Source: an uncultured Clostridia bacterium (GTDB taxonomy: Bacteria; Bacillota; Clostridia; Oscillospirales; Acutalibacteraceae). Taken from it: 64,000 nucleotides of DNA. Position numbers and translations under genes: made by a program. Below the pieces are notes generated by a model, which was not told the origin of the DNA, ran no database searches, and saw only the letters and a list, made by a program, of their open reading frames with translations. The stretch's first letter is position 1. Each line of letters begins with the position of its first letter. Below are positions 57,195-64,000 of this stretch, in pieces. Where the stretch lies: NCBI GenBank assembly GCA_946184295.1, contig CAMHEZ010000001.1:1-64000 (forward strand), given 5' to 3'.

Positions 57195-58487
57195 ATGGAC
57201 AATGATTTTTTTCAGCATATCAGTTTGTTTCATACCGGAAAATATGTCAATCTGGAGCAGCACAAGGAACCTGCTTTTTCCGCACCGCTCAATTCCGTGC
57301 CGCTGCGTGACAAGGCCTACGTGCCGCTCTGGGCGCCCTATGGCGGGCATATGTATCCCGTGGCACGCGAGGGGGATCGCTGCGCCCGCTTTTCCCTGCT
57401 GGCGCGCACCAAAGTCCATGCCAACCGTATGGGACCGTCATGGGTAATGTCGCCGGTGTCGGGCTACGTAGAAGAACTGAGAACCATCGATCACCCCTTG
57501 ATTGGGAGAACCTTCTGCGCCGTAATCCGACCCAACAGCAAGGTGCCGCCGCTGCCCACGACTTCCCATCAGCTCAACGCCATGACGGAAGACGGTGTAC
57601 TCCGCGCCATTCATCAGGCCGGTATCATTGACGAATTTGACCATAGCGCACTGACACAAAAAATTCTCGACGCCAAGGAGCGGGGAATCCGCGAGGTCGC
57701 AGCCATCGCGCTGGACGACAGTCCTTATGTGAGCAGCGCCCTCAAAACCGTCAGTGAATTTGGTATGGAGGTTAACGACGGCCTGAGCGTCGTGCTAAAA
57801 GCACTCGACGGCGGCAGCGCCAAGCTGGCGGTCTATGACTGCGACGAGATTGAAATGAACGCGCAGCGCTTCAATTTCGGCTTCGTGGAGGTCATCGAAA
57901 TGAGGGGCGGATTCCCGCTGATTTCCAAATTCAAGCACCAGTATTACCCCAAGGGCGATTTTCTTCCCGTGGGCGTGCAGGCGCTCCGCAGTGCGGCGCA
58001 GGCACTCTCATTGGGCATTCCTCAGACCAATTCGATTGTCACGGTATCCGGCGACTGTGTCAAACGTCCCTGCAACGTCATTGTGGTACACGGCACACCG
58101 ATTGACGACGTGCTGCGCTTTGTCGGTGTGAATCGCCACCCGCGCTACGTCATCATGGGCGACACAATGACAGGCAAGACCGTGACCGATTTAAAAACGC
58201 CCGTGATTGCGGGAACCCGTGCCATCACAGTGATGAACTCACTGGCCAAACCCGACAAAACCGCCTGTACCCGCTGCGGAAAATGTGTGGAGGTATGTCC
58301 CATGGGGCTGCCGGTCTACGAGGCAATCCGTCTTTATGAACGCGGCCAAATCAAAGAGGCAGCGGGATTCGGTGCGGAACAGTGCAGCGGCTGCGGAGGG
58401 TGCAGCGCGGTCTGTCCGGCCGGTCTGGAAGTCGCCCATATTATGCGAAACCTCAAACGCGTCAAAAAAATACAGCACACAAAATAA
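57195..58487 (+). CDS. RnfC-like electron transfer protein (two 4Fe-4S clusters)
   Basis: 430 residues. It starts with an RnfC barrel-sandwich-like region (APYGGHMYPVAREGDRC, MSPVSGYVEEL), then a Complex I 51-kDa-like and SLBB part (TVSGDCVKRPCNVIVVHGTPIDDVL), and ends with two ferredoxin motifs CTRCGKCVEVCP and CSGCGGCSAVCP. RnfC accepts NADH electrons in the Rnf membrane complex. None of rnfABDEG is here, and the protein lacks the long C-terminal repeats of proteobacterial RnfC, so it may serve a different complex, as PduS-type proteins do. Confidence 0.85.
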   Translation: MDNDFFQHISLFHTGKYVNLEQHKEPAFSAPLNSVPLRDKAYVPLWAPYGGHMYPVAREGDRCARFSLLARTKVHANRMGPSWVMSPVSGYVEELRTIDHPLIGRTFCAVIRPNSKVPPLPTTSHQLNAMTEDGVLRAIHQAGIIDEFDHSALTQKILDAKERGIREVAAIALDDSPYVSSALKTVSEFGMEVNDGLSVVLKALDGGSAKLAVYDCDEIEMNAQRFNFGFVEVIEMRGGFPLISKFKHQYYPKGDFLPVGVQALRSAAQALSLGIPQTNSIVTVSGDCVKRPCNVIVVHGTPIDDVLRFVGVNRHPRYVIMGDTMTGKTVTDLKTPVIAGTRAITVMNSLAKPDKTACTRCGKCVEVCPMGLPVYEAIRLYERGQIKEAAGFGAEQCSGCGGCSAVCPAGLEVAHIMRNLKRVKKIQHTK

Positions 58488-58501
58488 CACAACACCAATA
58501 T

Positions 58502-58540
58502 GAAAACTGCCGCTTCCTGATGGAAACGGCAGTTTTTTAA
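58502..58540. terminator. intrinsic terminator between the RnfC-like and SH3 genes
   Basis: AAACTGCCG pairs with CGGCAGTTT, followed by a T run on the plus strand and preceded by T-rich sequence on the minus strand. Confidence 0.85.
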
Positions 58541-58561
58541 AACAACGATGCAATTATAGAT

Positions 58562-60007
58562 TTACATAAACTTGATGTAGCCGCTGTAGCAGTAGCCCAC
58601 GACATTGCCCATGGTCTTAATCATGTACCAGTCAGGATCGGAAGAATCAATCACCGTCACATAGCTGCCCTTGGGCAGTACGGTCACGATCATATACTTC
58701 ATACCGGGGCCGGAGCGGACATTGAGCGGCAGACGGCGGGTGTTGACAATGGCACGGCGGGAATTGTTTGATTGATTGACCGTCACATTCGGCAGTTCAG
58801 CAGAATTGTTGCTGTCCTGCGTGGGAGGCGTAGGAAGTGTGGGAGCCGTGGTGTTTTCATTCTGCGTAATAGAAGCGGTAGTAGTGGTGATGGAAGCCGT
58901 GGTGGTGGAGGCCGTAGTACTCTCCGTCGTGTAAACGGTGGTAGAGGTGGTGGTAGTAGGCTCGGTTGCTTCCGTCACAATGGGAGACGCGCCGGCTGTA
59001 ATGGCAGCCTCGGTGGTGGTGGTCAGATAATCCCAGATATTGACCGTTTCATTGGTCTCTGTCGTGGTGGAAATCTCGTCATCTTCCGTTGTTGTCGTCG
59101 AAGGCGTTTCGTTGGAATCCGGCTCCTCTTCCGAGCTGACAATCAGTTCGTCGGGTGAAATCGTTGTGGTAACCGGGAGTTCTTCCGTCGTTGTCGAAGT
59201 GGGCGCTGTGGTGGAACCGTAGTGATACACAATATCCGAAGCGGAGGCAACATTGTAATTGTCGTCCTTGACATACACCAGCTTTGGGGCACGGAAACAA
59301 TACTTCAGCTCGGAATTGATCATCAGGATTTTGACCTTTTTGCCGTTGATGGTCTTTTCCACATAATCCTCGGACATAACGATAGAAGTATAAGCGCTCT
59401 TGCCGTCCTCCGAGAGCGTGATCTCTTTGCTGTCGGCAAACACGGCGGCGAGAGATGTGTAATCCGAAATACTGTAGACGTAGCCGCGATAGAGATATTC
59501 AAAGGACGTCTCTACCGAATCATAGGCGGGATACGCTTTGAGCACCGTGGGTGCCTCTTCACTGCCGCAGGCAAACACTGCCTGGCGTTCACTGGTTTCG
59601 GTGACAAGCGTGCTGTCGGAAACAATATCGCTGCGGCTGACATACACCATGCTGCCGGATACGGTGACGCCGCAGGCATTCAGCTCCGTATTGATGAGCT
59701 TGAGTGACTTTTCATTGAGATTGATGCCATTGCTGTAGATAAATTTTACGGTAGCAAAGCTGCCGTTGGCCTTGGGGATACGGGCCGTACCCACCAGCAT
59801 CGTGCCGCCGTCGGATTCCACATTTTCAAAACCCGTATTGGACATCTGGGTATAAGCGGAGGTATTATCGCCGCTTACCGGAAACAGGTCGCTGTCGGAA
59901 AGTGTCTCAGCGAATGCGGAAGGCACAAACGCGGCGGACATACACAGCGAGAGAAACAGAGCGGTGAACTTACGGCGCAGGCTCCTGGGAGCATAATTCA
60001 TTTTCAA
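58562..60007 (-). CDS. secreted SH3-domain protein with Thr-rich linker
   Basis: 481 residues from TTG 60007 (AAAGGGG eight bases upstream). A signal peptide (ending PSAFA) is followed by a beta-rich N-terminal domain (about 40-270), a Thr/Ser/Glu-rich linker of about 140 residues (runs such as TTTTEA), and a C-terminal bacterial SH3 domain (LPLNVRSGPGMKYMIVTVLPKGSYVTVID). Such linkers are common in surface enzymes of Ruminococcus-like bacteria. SH3 domains of this kind bind cell wall. No catalytic motif is evident. Confidence 0.85.
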   Translation of the reverse strand: MKMNYAPRSLRRKFTALFLSLCMSAAFVPSAFAETLSDSDLFPVSGDNTSAYTQMSNTGFENVESDGGTMLVGTARIPKANGSFATVKFIYSNGINLNEKSLKLINTELNACGVTVSGSMVYVSRSDIVSDSTLVTETSERQAVFACGSEEAPTVLKAYPAYDSVETSFEYLYRGYVYSISDYTSLAAVFADSKEITLSEDGKSAYTSIVMSEDYVEKTINGKKVKILMINSELKYCFRAPKLVYVKDDNYNVASASDIVYHYGSTTAPTSTTTEELPVTTTISPDELIVSSEEEPDSNETPSTTTTEDDEISTTTETNETVNIWDYLTTTTEAAITAGASPIVTEATEPTTTTSTTVYTTESTTASTTTASITTTTASITQNENTTAPTLPTPPTQDSNNSAELPNVTVNQSNNSRRAIVNTRRLPLNVRSGPGMKYMIVTVLPKGSYVTVIDSSDPDWYMIKTMGNVVGYCYSGYIKFM

Positions 60008-60341
60008 CGTGATGACCCCTTTCTGCATACACCAATGTATGATATCATCAAGTGATACATATTAATTATAACAGCAGGTCTTATAAATTTCTACTGATAA
60101 ATTATCTAATTTTTTAAAATATTTTTAACAATATTTATCAATCCAAAAATACATATCATTTTTTGGACTGTAATATCGTGAATGGGACGTTTCTTTTTGC
60201 AGGGGTTGTGACATTGACAATGTGAATAAACTGTAAAAATCAGAAAACGCCGGTCACTTATTTTCATTAACGCCTTTTTTTTTTTGGAAAGGCGTGGTAT
60301 AATGATTATTGTTTTGATGATGAATTGGAGGGTAAGACGGT
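60008..60341. promoter_or_regulatory. divergent intergenic region (SH3 gene / murA)
   Basis: A 334-bp AT-rich spacer. A -10 TATAAT for murA lies at 60298-60303 with no clear -35; just upstream is CGCCTT-T9-GGAAAGGCG, which can form a hairpin. On the minus strand TATAAT at 60065-60070 may serve the SH3 gene. No gene is seen. Confidence 0.5.
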
Positions 60342-61616
60342 TTGGATATCTTCGTTGTTAAGGGCGGCAAAAAGTTAGAGGGGTCGATCACCGTCGGCGG
60401 CGCAAAAAATGCCGCTGTGGCGATTATTCCTGCCGCGATTCTTTCAGGTGACATTTGCAGAATAGAAAACCTCCCTGCCATCAGCGACGTGAGCGTGATA
60501 TCCCAAATTCTCATTCAGCTGGGCGCAAAGGTCACTCAAATCAGTCAGTCAGTCATTGAAATAGATGCCAGAAATGTCAATTGCAGCCAGGTCAGCCAGG
60601 AACTTGCCAAAAATATGCGTGCCTCCTATTATATGCTCGGCGCGCTGCTCGGACGGTTCAACCGGGCCAAGGTGCCGATGCCGGGCGGCTGTTACTTCGG
60701 TGTGCGTCCCATTGACCAGCACCTCAAGGGCTTCGAGGCGCTCGGCGCCAAGACCGGTCTGCGCGACGGCGTGATCTCGCTGACCGCCGATGAAGGGTTG
60801 AAAGGGACACGCATTCAGCTCGACGTGGTATCGGTGGGCGCCACCATCAATCTCATGCTTGGCGCGGTGCGGGCAGAGGGTCTTACCATCATCGAACGCG
60901 CCGCAAGGGAGCCGCACATCGTAGATCTGGCCAACTTCCTCAATTCCATGGGCGCGGACGTGCGCGGCGCCGGCACCGAAACCATCAAGATCCGCGGCGT
61001 TAAGGAAATGCACGGCACAACCTATTCCATTATCCCTGACCAGATCGAGGCCGGCACCTATATGATTGCGGCGGCAGCCACCGGTGGAGACGTGACTATT
61101 AAAAACATTATTCCCAAGCACATGGAGAGCATTTCCCGCAAGCTGGTCGAGATGGGGGCGGAGGTTTACGAATACGATGACGCCATCCGCGTGACGCGTT
61201 CCGGCCCGCTCAAGGCCTGCAACGTGTTGACCATGCCACACCCGGGCTTTCCCACCGATATGCAGCCCCAGATGGCGGTAATTATGGCGATTGCCGAAGG
61301 GGTAAGCACCATTACTGAAGGCGTGTGGGAAAACCGCTTCCAGTACGTCGGCGAGCTGACCAAGCTGGGGGTAGACGCGGAAGTACAGGGCCGTGTGGCA
61401 ACTTTCCGCGGCGTGGAGCGCCTCAAGGGGGCGCACGTCAAAGCCACTGACCTGCGCGGCGGCGCGGCGATGGTCATTGCGGCGCTGATCTCGGAGGGAG
61501 AAACTTCCATTCGCGAAATCTACCACATCGAGCGCGGCTATGAGCAGCTCATTGACAAGCTGGTCGCTGTGGGCGCACAAATTGACCGCAAGACCGTGCC
61601 GGACGATTACGAATAG
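60342..61616 (+). CDS. murA: UDP-N-acetylglucosamine 1-carboxyvinyltransferase
   Basis: 424 residues from a TTG after GGAGGGTAAG. The enzyme transfers enolpyruvate from PEP to UDP-GlcNAc, the first committed step of peptidoglycan synthesis. Signature residues are present: GGAKNA with the catalytic Lys near residue 22, the PGGCYFGVRPIDQH loop with the active-site Cys that fosfomycin attacks, and the late FPTDMQPQ segment. Length matches the family. Clostridia often have two MurA genes; which one this is cannot be told. Monocistronic. Confidence 0.96.
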   Translation: MDIFVVKGGKKLEGSITVGGAKNAAVAIIPAAILSGDICRIENLPAISDVSVISQILIQLGAKVTQISQSVIEIDARNVNCSQVSQELAKNMRASYYMLGALLGRFNRAKVPMPGGCYFGVRPIDQHLKGFEALGAKTGLRDGVISLTADEGLKGTRIQLDVVSVGATINLMLGAVRAEGLTIIERAAREPHIVDLANFLNSMGADVRGAGTETIKIRGVKEMHGTTYSIIPDQIEAGTYMIAAAATGGDVTIKNIIPKHMESISRKLVEMGAEVYEYDDAIRVTRSGPLKACNVLTMPHPGFPTDMQPQMAVIMAIAEGVSTITEGVWENRFQYVGELTKLGVDAEVQGRVATFRGVERLKGAHVKATDLRGGAAMVIAALISEGETSIREIYHIERGYEQLIDKLVAVGAQIDRKTVPDDYE

Positions 61617-61754
61617 GCTATTTAGGATATACAGTTAATCGAGTCTTCCTTTGACAAAAAGGAAGACTCTTTTTTGCGCATGAGACGGGAAAGCGATTCA
61701 TATAATGTATGGCTTACAATTATTATGAATCAAACGCATCGGAGGCGCATTGTG

Positions 61755-62267
61755 ATGGATATCAGCGAAACAGGAAAAATCTGGCGGGGCGCGGCGGCGG
61801 CTTTGGCGGGCGTCGTAATGATCTGGTTCTCAACGGGCTGCGTGGACAGCGAAAACCAGTCGAAAGCCTTGGAAGAAGGCCCTTGGACGCTCTACAGCGA
61901 CGGCATTTATGAGGTGATCCAAGATACAGCGATTCATAAACCTTCCTCACACGAGGGACTGGAATACGTATTGATTCCCGTCACATTCAAAAACGGCAGT
62001 GACAGTGATATCATTTTCAGCAGCTATGTGTGTATCAAGTCTTATGCCATGCCATCGGGCTGTGTCTGTCTTCCGGCTGACAAAGACGCGGTTTCTCTCG
62101 GTAAAACACAGGTGACGGATTTCCGTTTGTTTGACGGTGTGATTCCCGGACGCAGTCAAACGGCGGGGTGGTTTGCCTTTGAACTGCCGGAAGGAAGCGA
62201 AGCGGTACATGTGGATTTTCGCACAGGAGGCGAGGAGGATTTTCTGTCATTCGACTGTAAATTATAA
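61755..62267 (+). CDS. putative lipoprotein, DUF4352-like
   Basis: 170 residues from ATG 61755 (GGAGGCG ten bases upstream); the frame is open from 61674 but without a site. A signal sequence with lipobox FSTGC (about 26-30) is followed by an immunoglobulin-like domain: EVIQDTAIHK, LEYVLIPVTFKNGSDSD, a long loop, and FRLFDGVIPGRSQTAGWFAFELPEG, which fits the DUF4352/telomeric-repeat-like extracellular family. Its role is unknown. It has AT-rich spacers on both sides. Confidence 0.75.
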   Translation: MDISETGKIWRGAAAALAGVVMIWFSTGCVDSENQSKALEEGPWTLYSDGIYEVIQDTAIHKPSSHEGLEYVLIPVTFKNGSDSDIIFSSYVCIKSYAMPSGCVCLPADKDAVSLGKTQVTDFRLFDGVIPGRSQTAGWFAFELPEGSEAVHVDFRTGGEEDFLSFDCKL

Positions 62268-62327
62268 ATACTTTTGAACATAATTGAGAATCTAAATAAA
62301 ATAATATTACTATATCCTTAAAAATTA

Positions 62328-62356
62328 TTGAAATTTACAAAACCGTGTGTTATAAT
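62328..62356 (+). promoter_or_regulatory. promoter of the EF-G-like gene
   Basis: TTGAAA (62328-62333), 17-nt spacer, TATAAT (62351-62356). The leader of about 150 nt carries GGCAGCC and GGCTGC arms (62365-62371 and 62413-62418) that could form a hairpin. Confidence 0.65.
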
Positions 62357-62514
62357 ATTCAACAGGCAGCCCGAAATGTTGTCAAACCTATTGTAAAATT
62401 TTTAACAATATGCAGGCTGCGTATCAAAAATCGGCTTTGGTGATTATATTTCTATTTTCTATCAAAAAATAAAAATAAAAGCGAAACCGAAAATGTGAAA
62501 AGAGGTAGTTCAAA

Positions 62515-64000
62515 TTGAAACAGCTTTCCAAATATCCCACAGACAAGATTAAAAACATTGTCGTCACAGGTCACGGCAATGCAGGCAAGACTTCGCTGGT
62601 CGAAGCCATGCTGTATATATCGGGTGCAACCGACAGAATGGGGAAAACAGCCGACGGCACAGCGGTGTGCGATTTTGACCCCGAAGAAATCAAGCGCAAG
62701 TGTTCCGTTGCGGCGGCGATGGCTCCCGTGGAATGGAAGAACGTCAAGTTCAACATGATCGACGTCCCCGGTTTGTTCGACTTTGAGGGAGCGGTTGCGG
62801 AAGGCTTCCGTGCCGCGGACTGCGCACTCATTACCATTTCCGGCAAGTCCGGCGTGGCTGTCGGCTCCGAGAAGTCCTATGCCCGCGCCACCAAGGCGGG
62901 CATGGCGAAGGTCATTTTTGTCAACAAGCTCAATTCCGAAAGCGCCGACTTCTACAAAGTCTTTGAACAGCTCAAGACATCCTTCGGCCCGACCGTCAGC
63001 CCGATTGTCGTACCCCATATGAACGGCCACCAGGTCGATTGCTATGTCAATATTCTGGAATATAAAGCCTATCGCTACAACGGTACCAAGGCCGAGGAAG
63101 TGCCCATGCCTGATATGGGCCACCGTCTGGAAGGTCTGCGCACCGCCATCAATGAAGCTATCGCCGAAACCGACGACGAGCTGATGGAGAAGTATTTCTC
63201 CGGCGAGGATTTCACGCCCGAAGAATATATTCTCGGTCTGACACAGGGTGTGCGTTCCGGTTCCATCACGCCGGTTTACTGCGGCGCAAGCGCAACCGGC
63301 GAAGGTGTCGATCAGCTCATGAACGGTCTGAGCTGGTTGGTTCCCTCCGCGGCGGACGTAGCACCTGAGACAGCGACCGACGCCAACGGTTCACCGGTCG
63401 AACTGCCTGTGAGCGACAGCGCCCTTCCGGCGGCCATTGTCTTCAAGACCGTGGCTGACCCGTTCGTCGGCAAGCTCTCTTATTTCAAGGTCGTCACCGG
63501 CTGCGTCACGCCCGACAGTATGCTGATGAATATGCGTACCGGCAGCACCGACAAGATCGGCAAGCTGTATATGCTCTGCGGCAAAAAGCAGATTGATGTG
63601 GACAGCATCGGCGCCGGCGATATCGGCGCGGTTGCCAAGCTCTCCGGCGCGGCCACAGGCGACACGCTGTGCGCCCCCGCCCGTCCGGTCATTCTGGCCG
63701 GTGTGGACTTCCCTGCTCCTTCGCTTTCGATGGCAGTCATTCCTGTCAACAAGGGGGACGAGGAAAAGATCGCGCAGGGTATGCTGAGACTGGCGGAGGA
63801 AGATCCTTCCATGACCTTTGGCAACAACCCCGAAACCAATCAGATGATTGTCAGCGGTCAGGGCGAGCAGCATATCGACGTTATTATCTCCAAGCTCAAG
63901 AATAAATTCGGCACCGACGCCAAGGTGGAATCCCCGAAGATTGCCTATCGTGAGACCATTCGCAGCGAAGTCAAGATTCAGGGCCGCTATAAGAAGCAGT
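62515..64000 (+). CDS. EF-G-like translational GTPase (partial, runs off the window)
   Basis: At least 495 residues from TTG 62515 (AGAGGT upstream); the 3' end is cut by the window. The GTPase domain has G1 GHGNAGKTS and G3 DVPG, but the G4 motif reads NKLN where classic EF-G has NKMD. Domain II (SALPAAIVFKTVADPFVGKLSYFKVVTG) and the start of domain III (MLRLAEEDPSM) follow. This is the clostridial FusA2-like paralogue group, distinct from the main EF-G that lies in the str operon. Its role may be in ribosome recycling or stress. Confidence 0.88.
   Translation, partial: MKQLSKYPTDKIKNIVVTGHGNAGKTSLVEAMLYISGATDRMGKTADGTAVCDFDPEEIKRKCSVAAAMAPVEWKNVKFNMIDVPGLFDFEGAVAEGFRAADCALITISGKSGVAVGSEKSYARATKAGMAKVIFVNKLNSESADFYKVFEQLKTSFGPTVSPIVVPHMNGHQVDCYVNILEYKAYRYNGTKAEEVPMPDMGHRLEGLRTAINEAIAETDDELMEKYFSGEDFTPEEYILGLTQGVRSGSITPVYCGASATGEGVDQLMNGLSWLVPSAADVAPETATDANGSPVELPVSDSALPAAIVFKTVADPFVGKLSYFKVVTGCVTPDSMLMNMRTGSTDKIGKLYMLCGKKQIDVDSIGAGDIGAVAKLSGAATGDTLCAPARPVILAGVDFPAPSLSMAVIPVNKGDEEKIAQGMLRLAEEDPSMTFGNNPETNQMIVSGQGEQHIDVIISKLKNKFGTDAKVESPKIAYRETIRSEVKIQGRYKKQ

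Noticed and set aside
58860-59110. CRISPR-like short repeats
   Set aside because: They are codons for the Thr/Ser-rich linker of the SH3 protein, with no constant repeat or spacer length.

Overview
The window reads as a chromosomal segment of an endospore-forming, Gram-positive member of the Clostridia, closest in flavour to the Ruminococcaceae/Oscillospiraceae. The clues are mid-to-high GC coding DNA with AT-rich spacers, CotF-type coat proteins, a DUF4250 protein, clostridial FeoA-FeoA-FeoB genes with a Cys-rich FeoB partner, strong Shine-Dalgarno sites with frequent TTG/GTG starts, and many perfect sigma-A promoters. No prophage, conjugative element, CRISPR array or tRNA gene was seen. The ends are arbitrary: the last gene, an EF-G-like GTPase, runs off the right edge.

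Layout. 1-1.2 kb: tmRNA (minus strand) and two CotF-type coat genes. 1.2-7.2 kb: minus-strand genes for an XRE regulator with two partners, a VanX-type dipeptidase with a QueG-like Fe-S protein, a large acidic protein and a phosphodiesterase. 7.3-8.4 kb: three small unknown proteins. 8.4-14.4 kb: a YfhO-type membrane protein and an FtsX-type ABC transporter. 14.4-18 kb: ferrous iron uptake. 18-20.7 kb: DUF4250 protein and polyphosphate kinase. 20.8-21.25 kb: a type I toxin-antitoxin locus. 21.4-31 kb: ThrH, a resolvase, an MBL hydrolase, an HD hydrolase, an acetyltransferase, two M42 peptidases and a phosphoesterase. 31-44 kb: wall and envelope functions (S11 carboxypeptidase, LysM/G5/M23 protein, PAP2 phosphatase, M14 peptidase) plus membrane proteins of unknown role. 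44.5-48 kb: O-antigen-ligase-type protein, a solitary 5S rRNA gene, and an ECF sigma/anti-sigma pair. 48.5-53.5 kb: the leader-controlled aspS-gatC-gatA-gatB operon. 53.5-64 kb: Spx/ArsC protein, a MITE-like element, a nuclease/phosphatase lipoprotein, MecA-like adaptor, orphan RnfC-like protein, SH3 protein, MurA, lipoprotein and EF-G paralogue.

The most striking system is at 48550-53474. A short leader gene with a perfect Shine-Dalgarno site encodes five Asn codons in a row. It precedes two mutually exclusive RNA hairpins, one of them an intrinsic terminator with seven U residues. The operon it controls makes Asn-tRNA(Asn) by the indirect route (an archaeal-type AspRS plus GatCAB). The geometry predicts ribosome-mediated attenuation that senses charged tRNA(Asn).

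Other finds: a type I toxin-antitoxin module with a sequestered ribosome site; a family of five four-hairpin repeats with compensatory base changes, four of them starting 6-16 bp after a stop codon in the same orientation; a 16-bp palindrome (RTTAG-N6-CTAAC) at the feo operon and near the ABC transporter; a MITE-like element with 19-bp inverted repeats; and two candidate structured RNAs.
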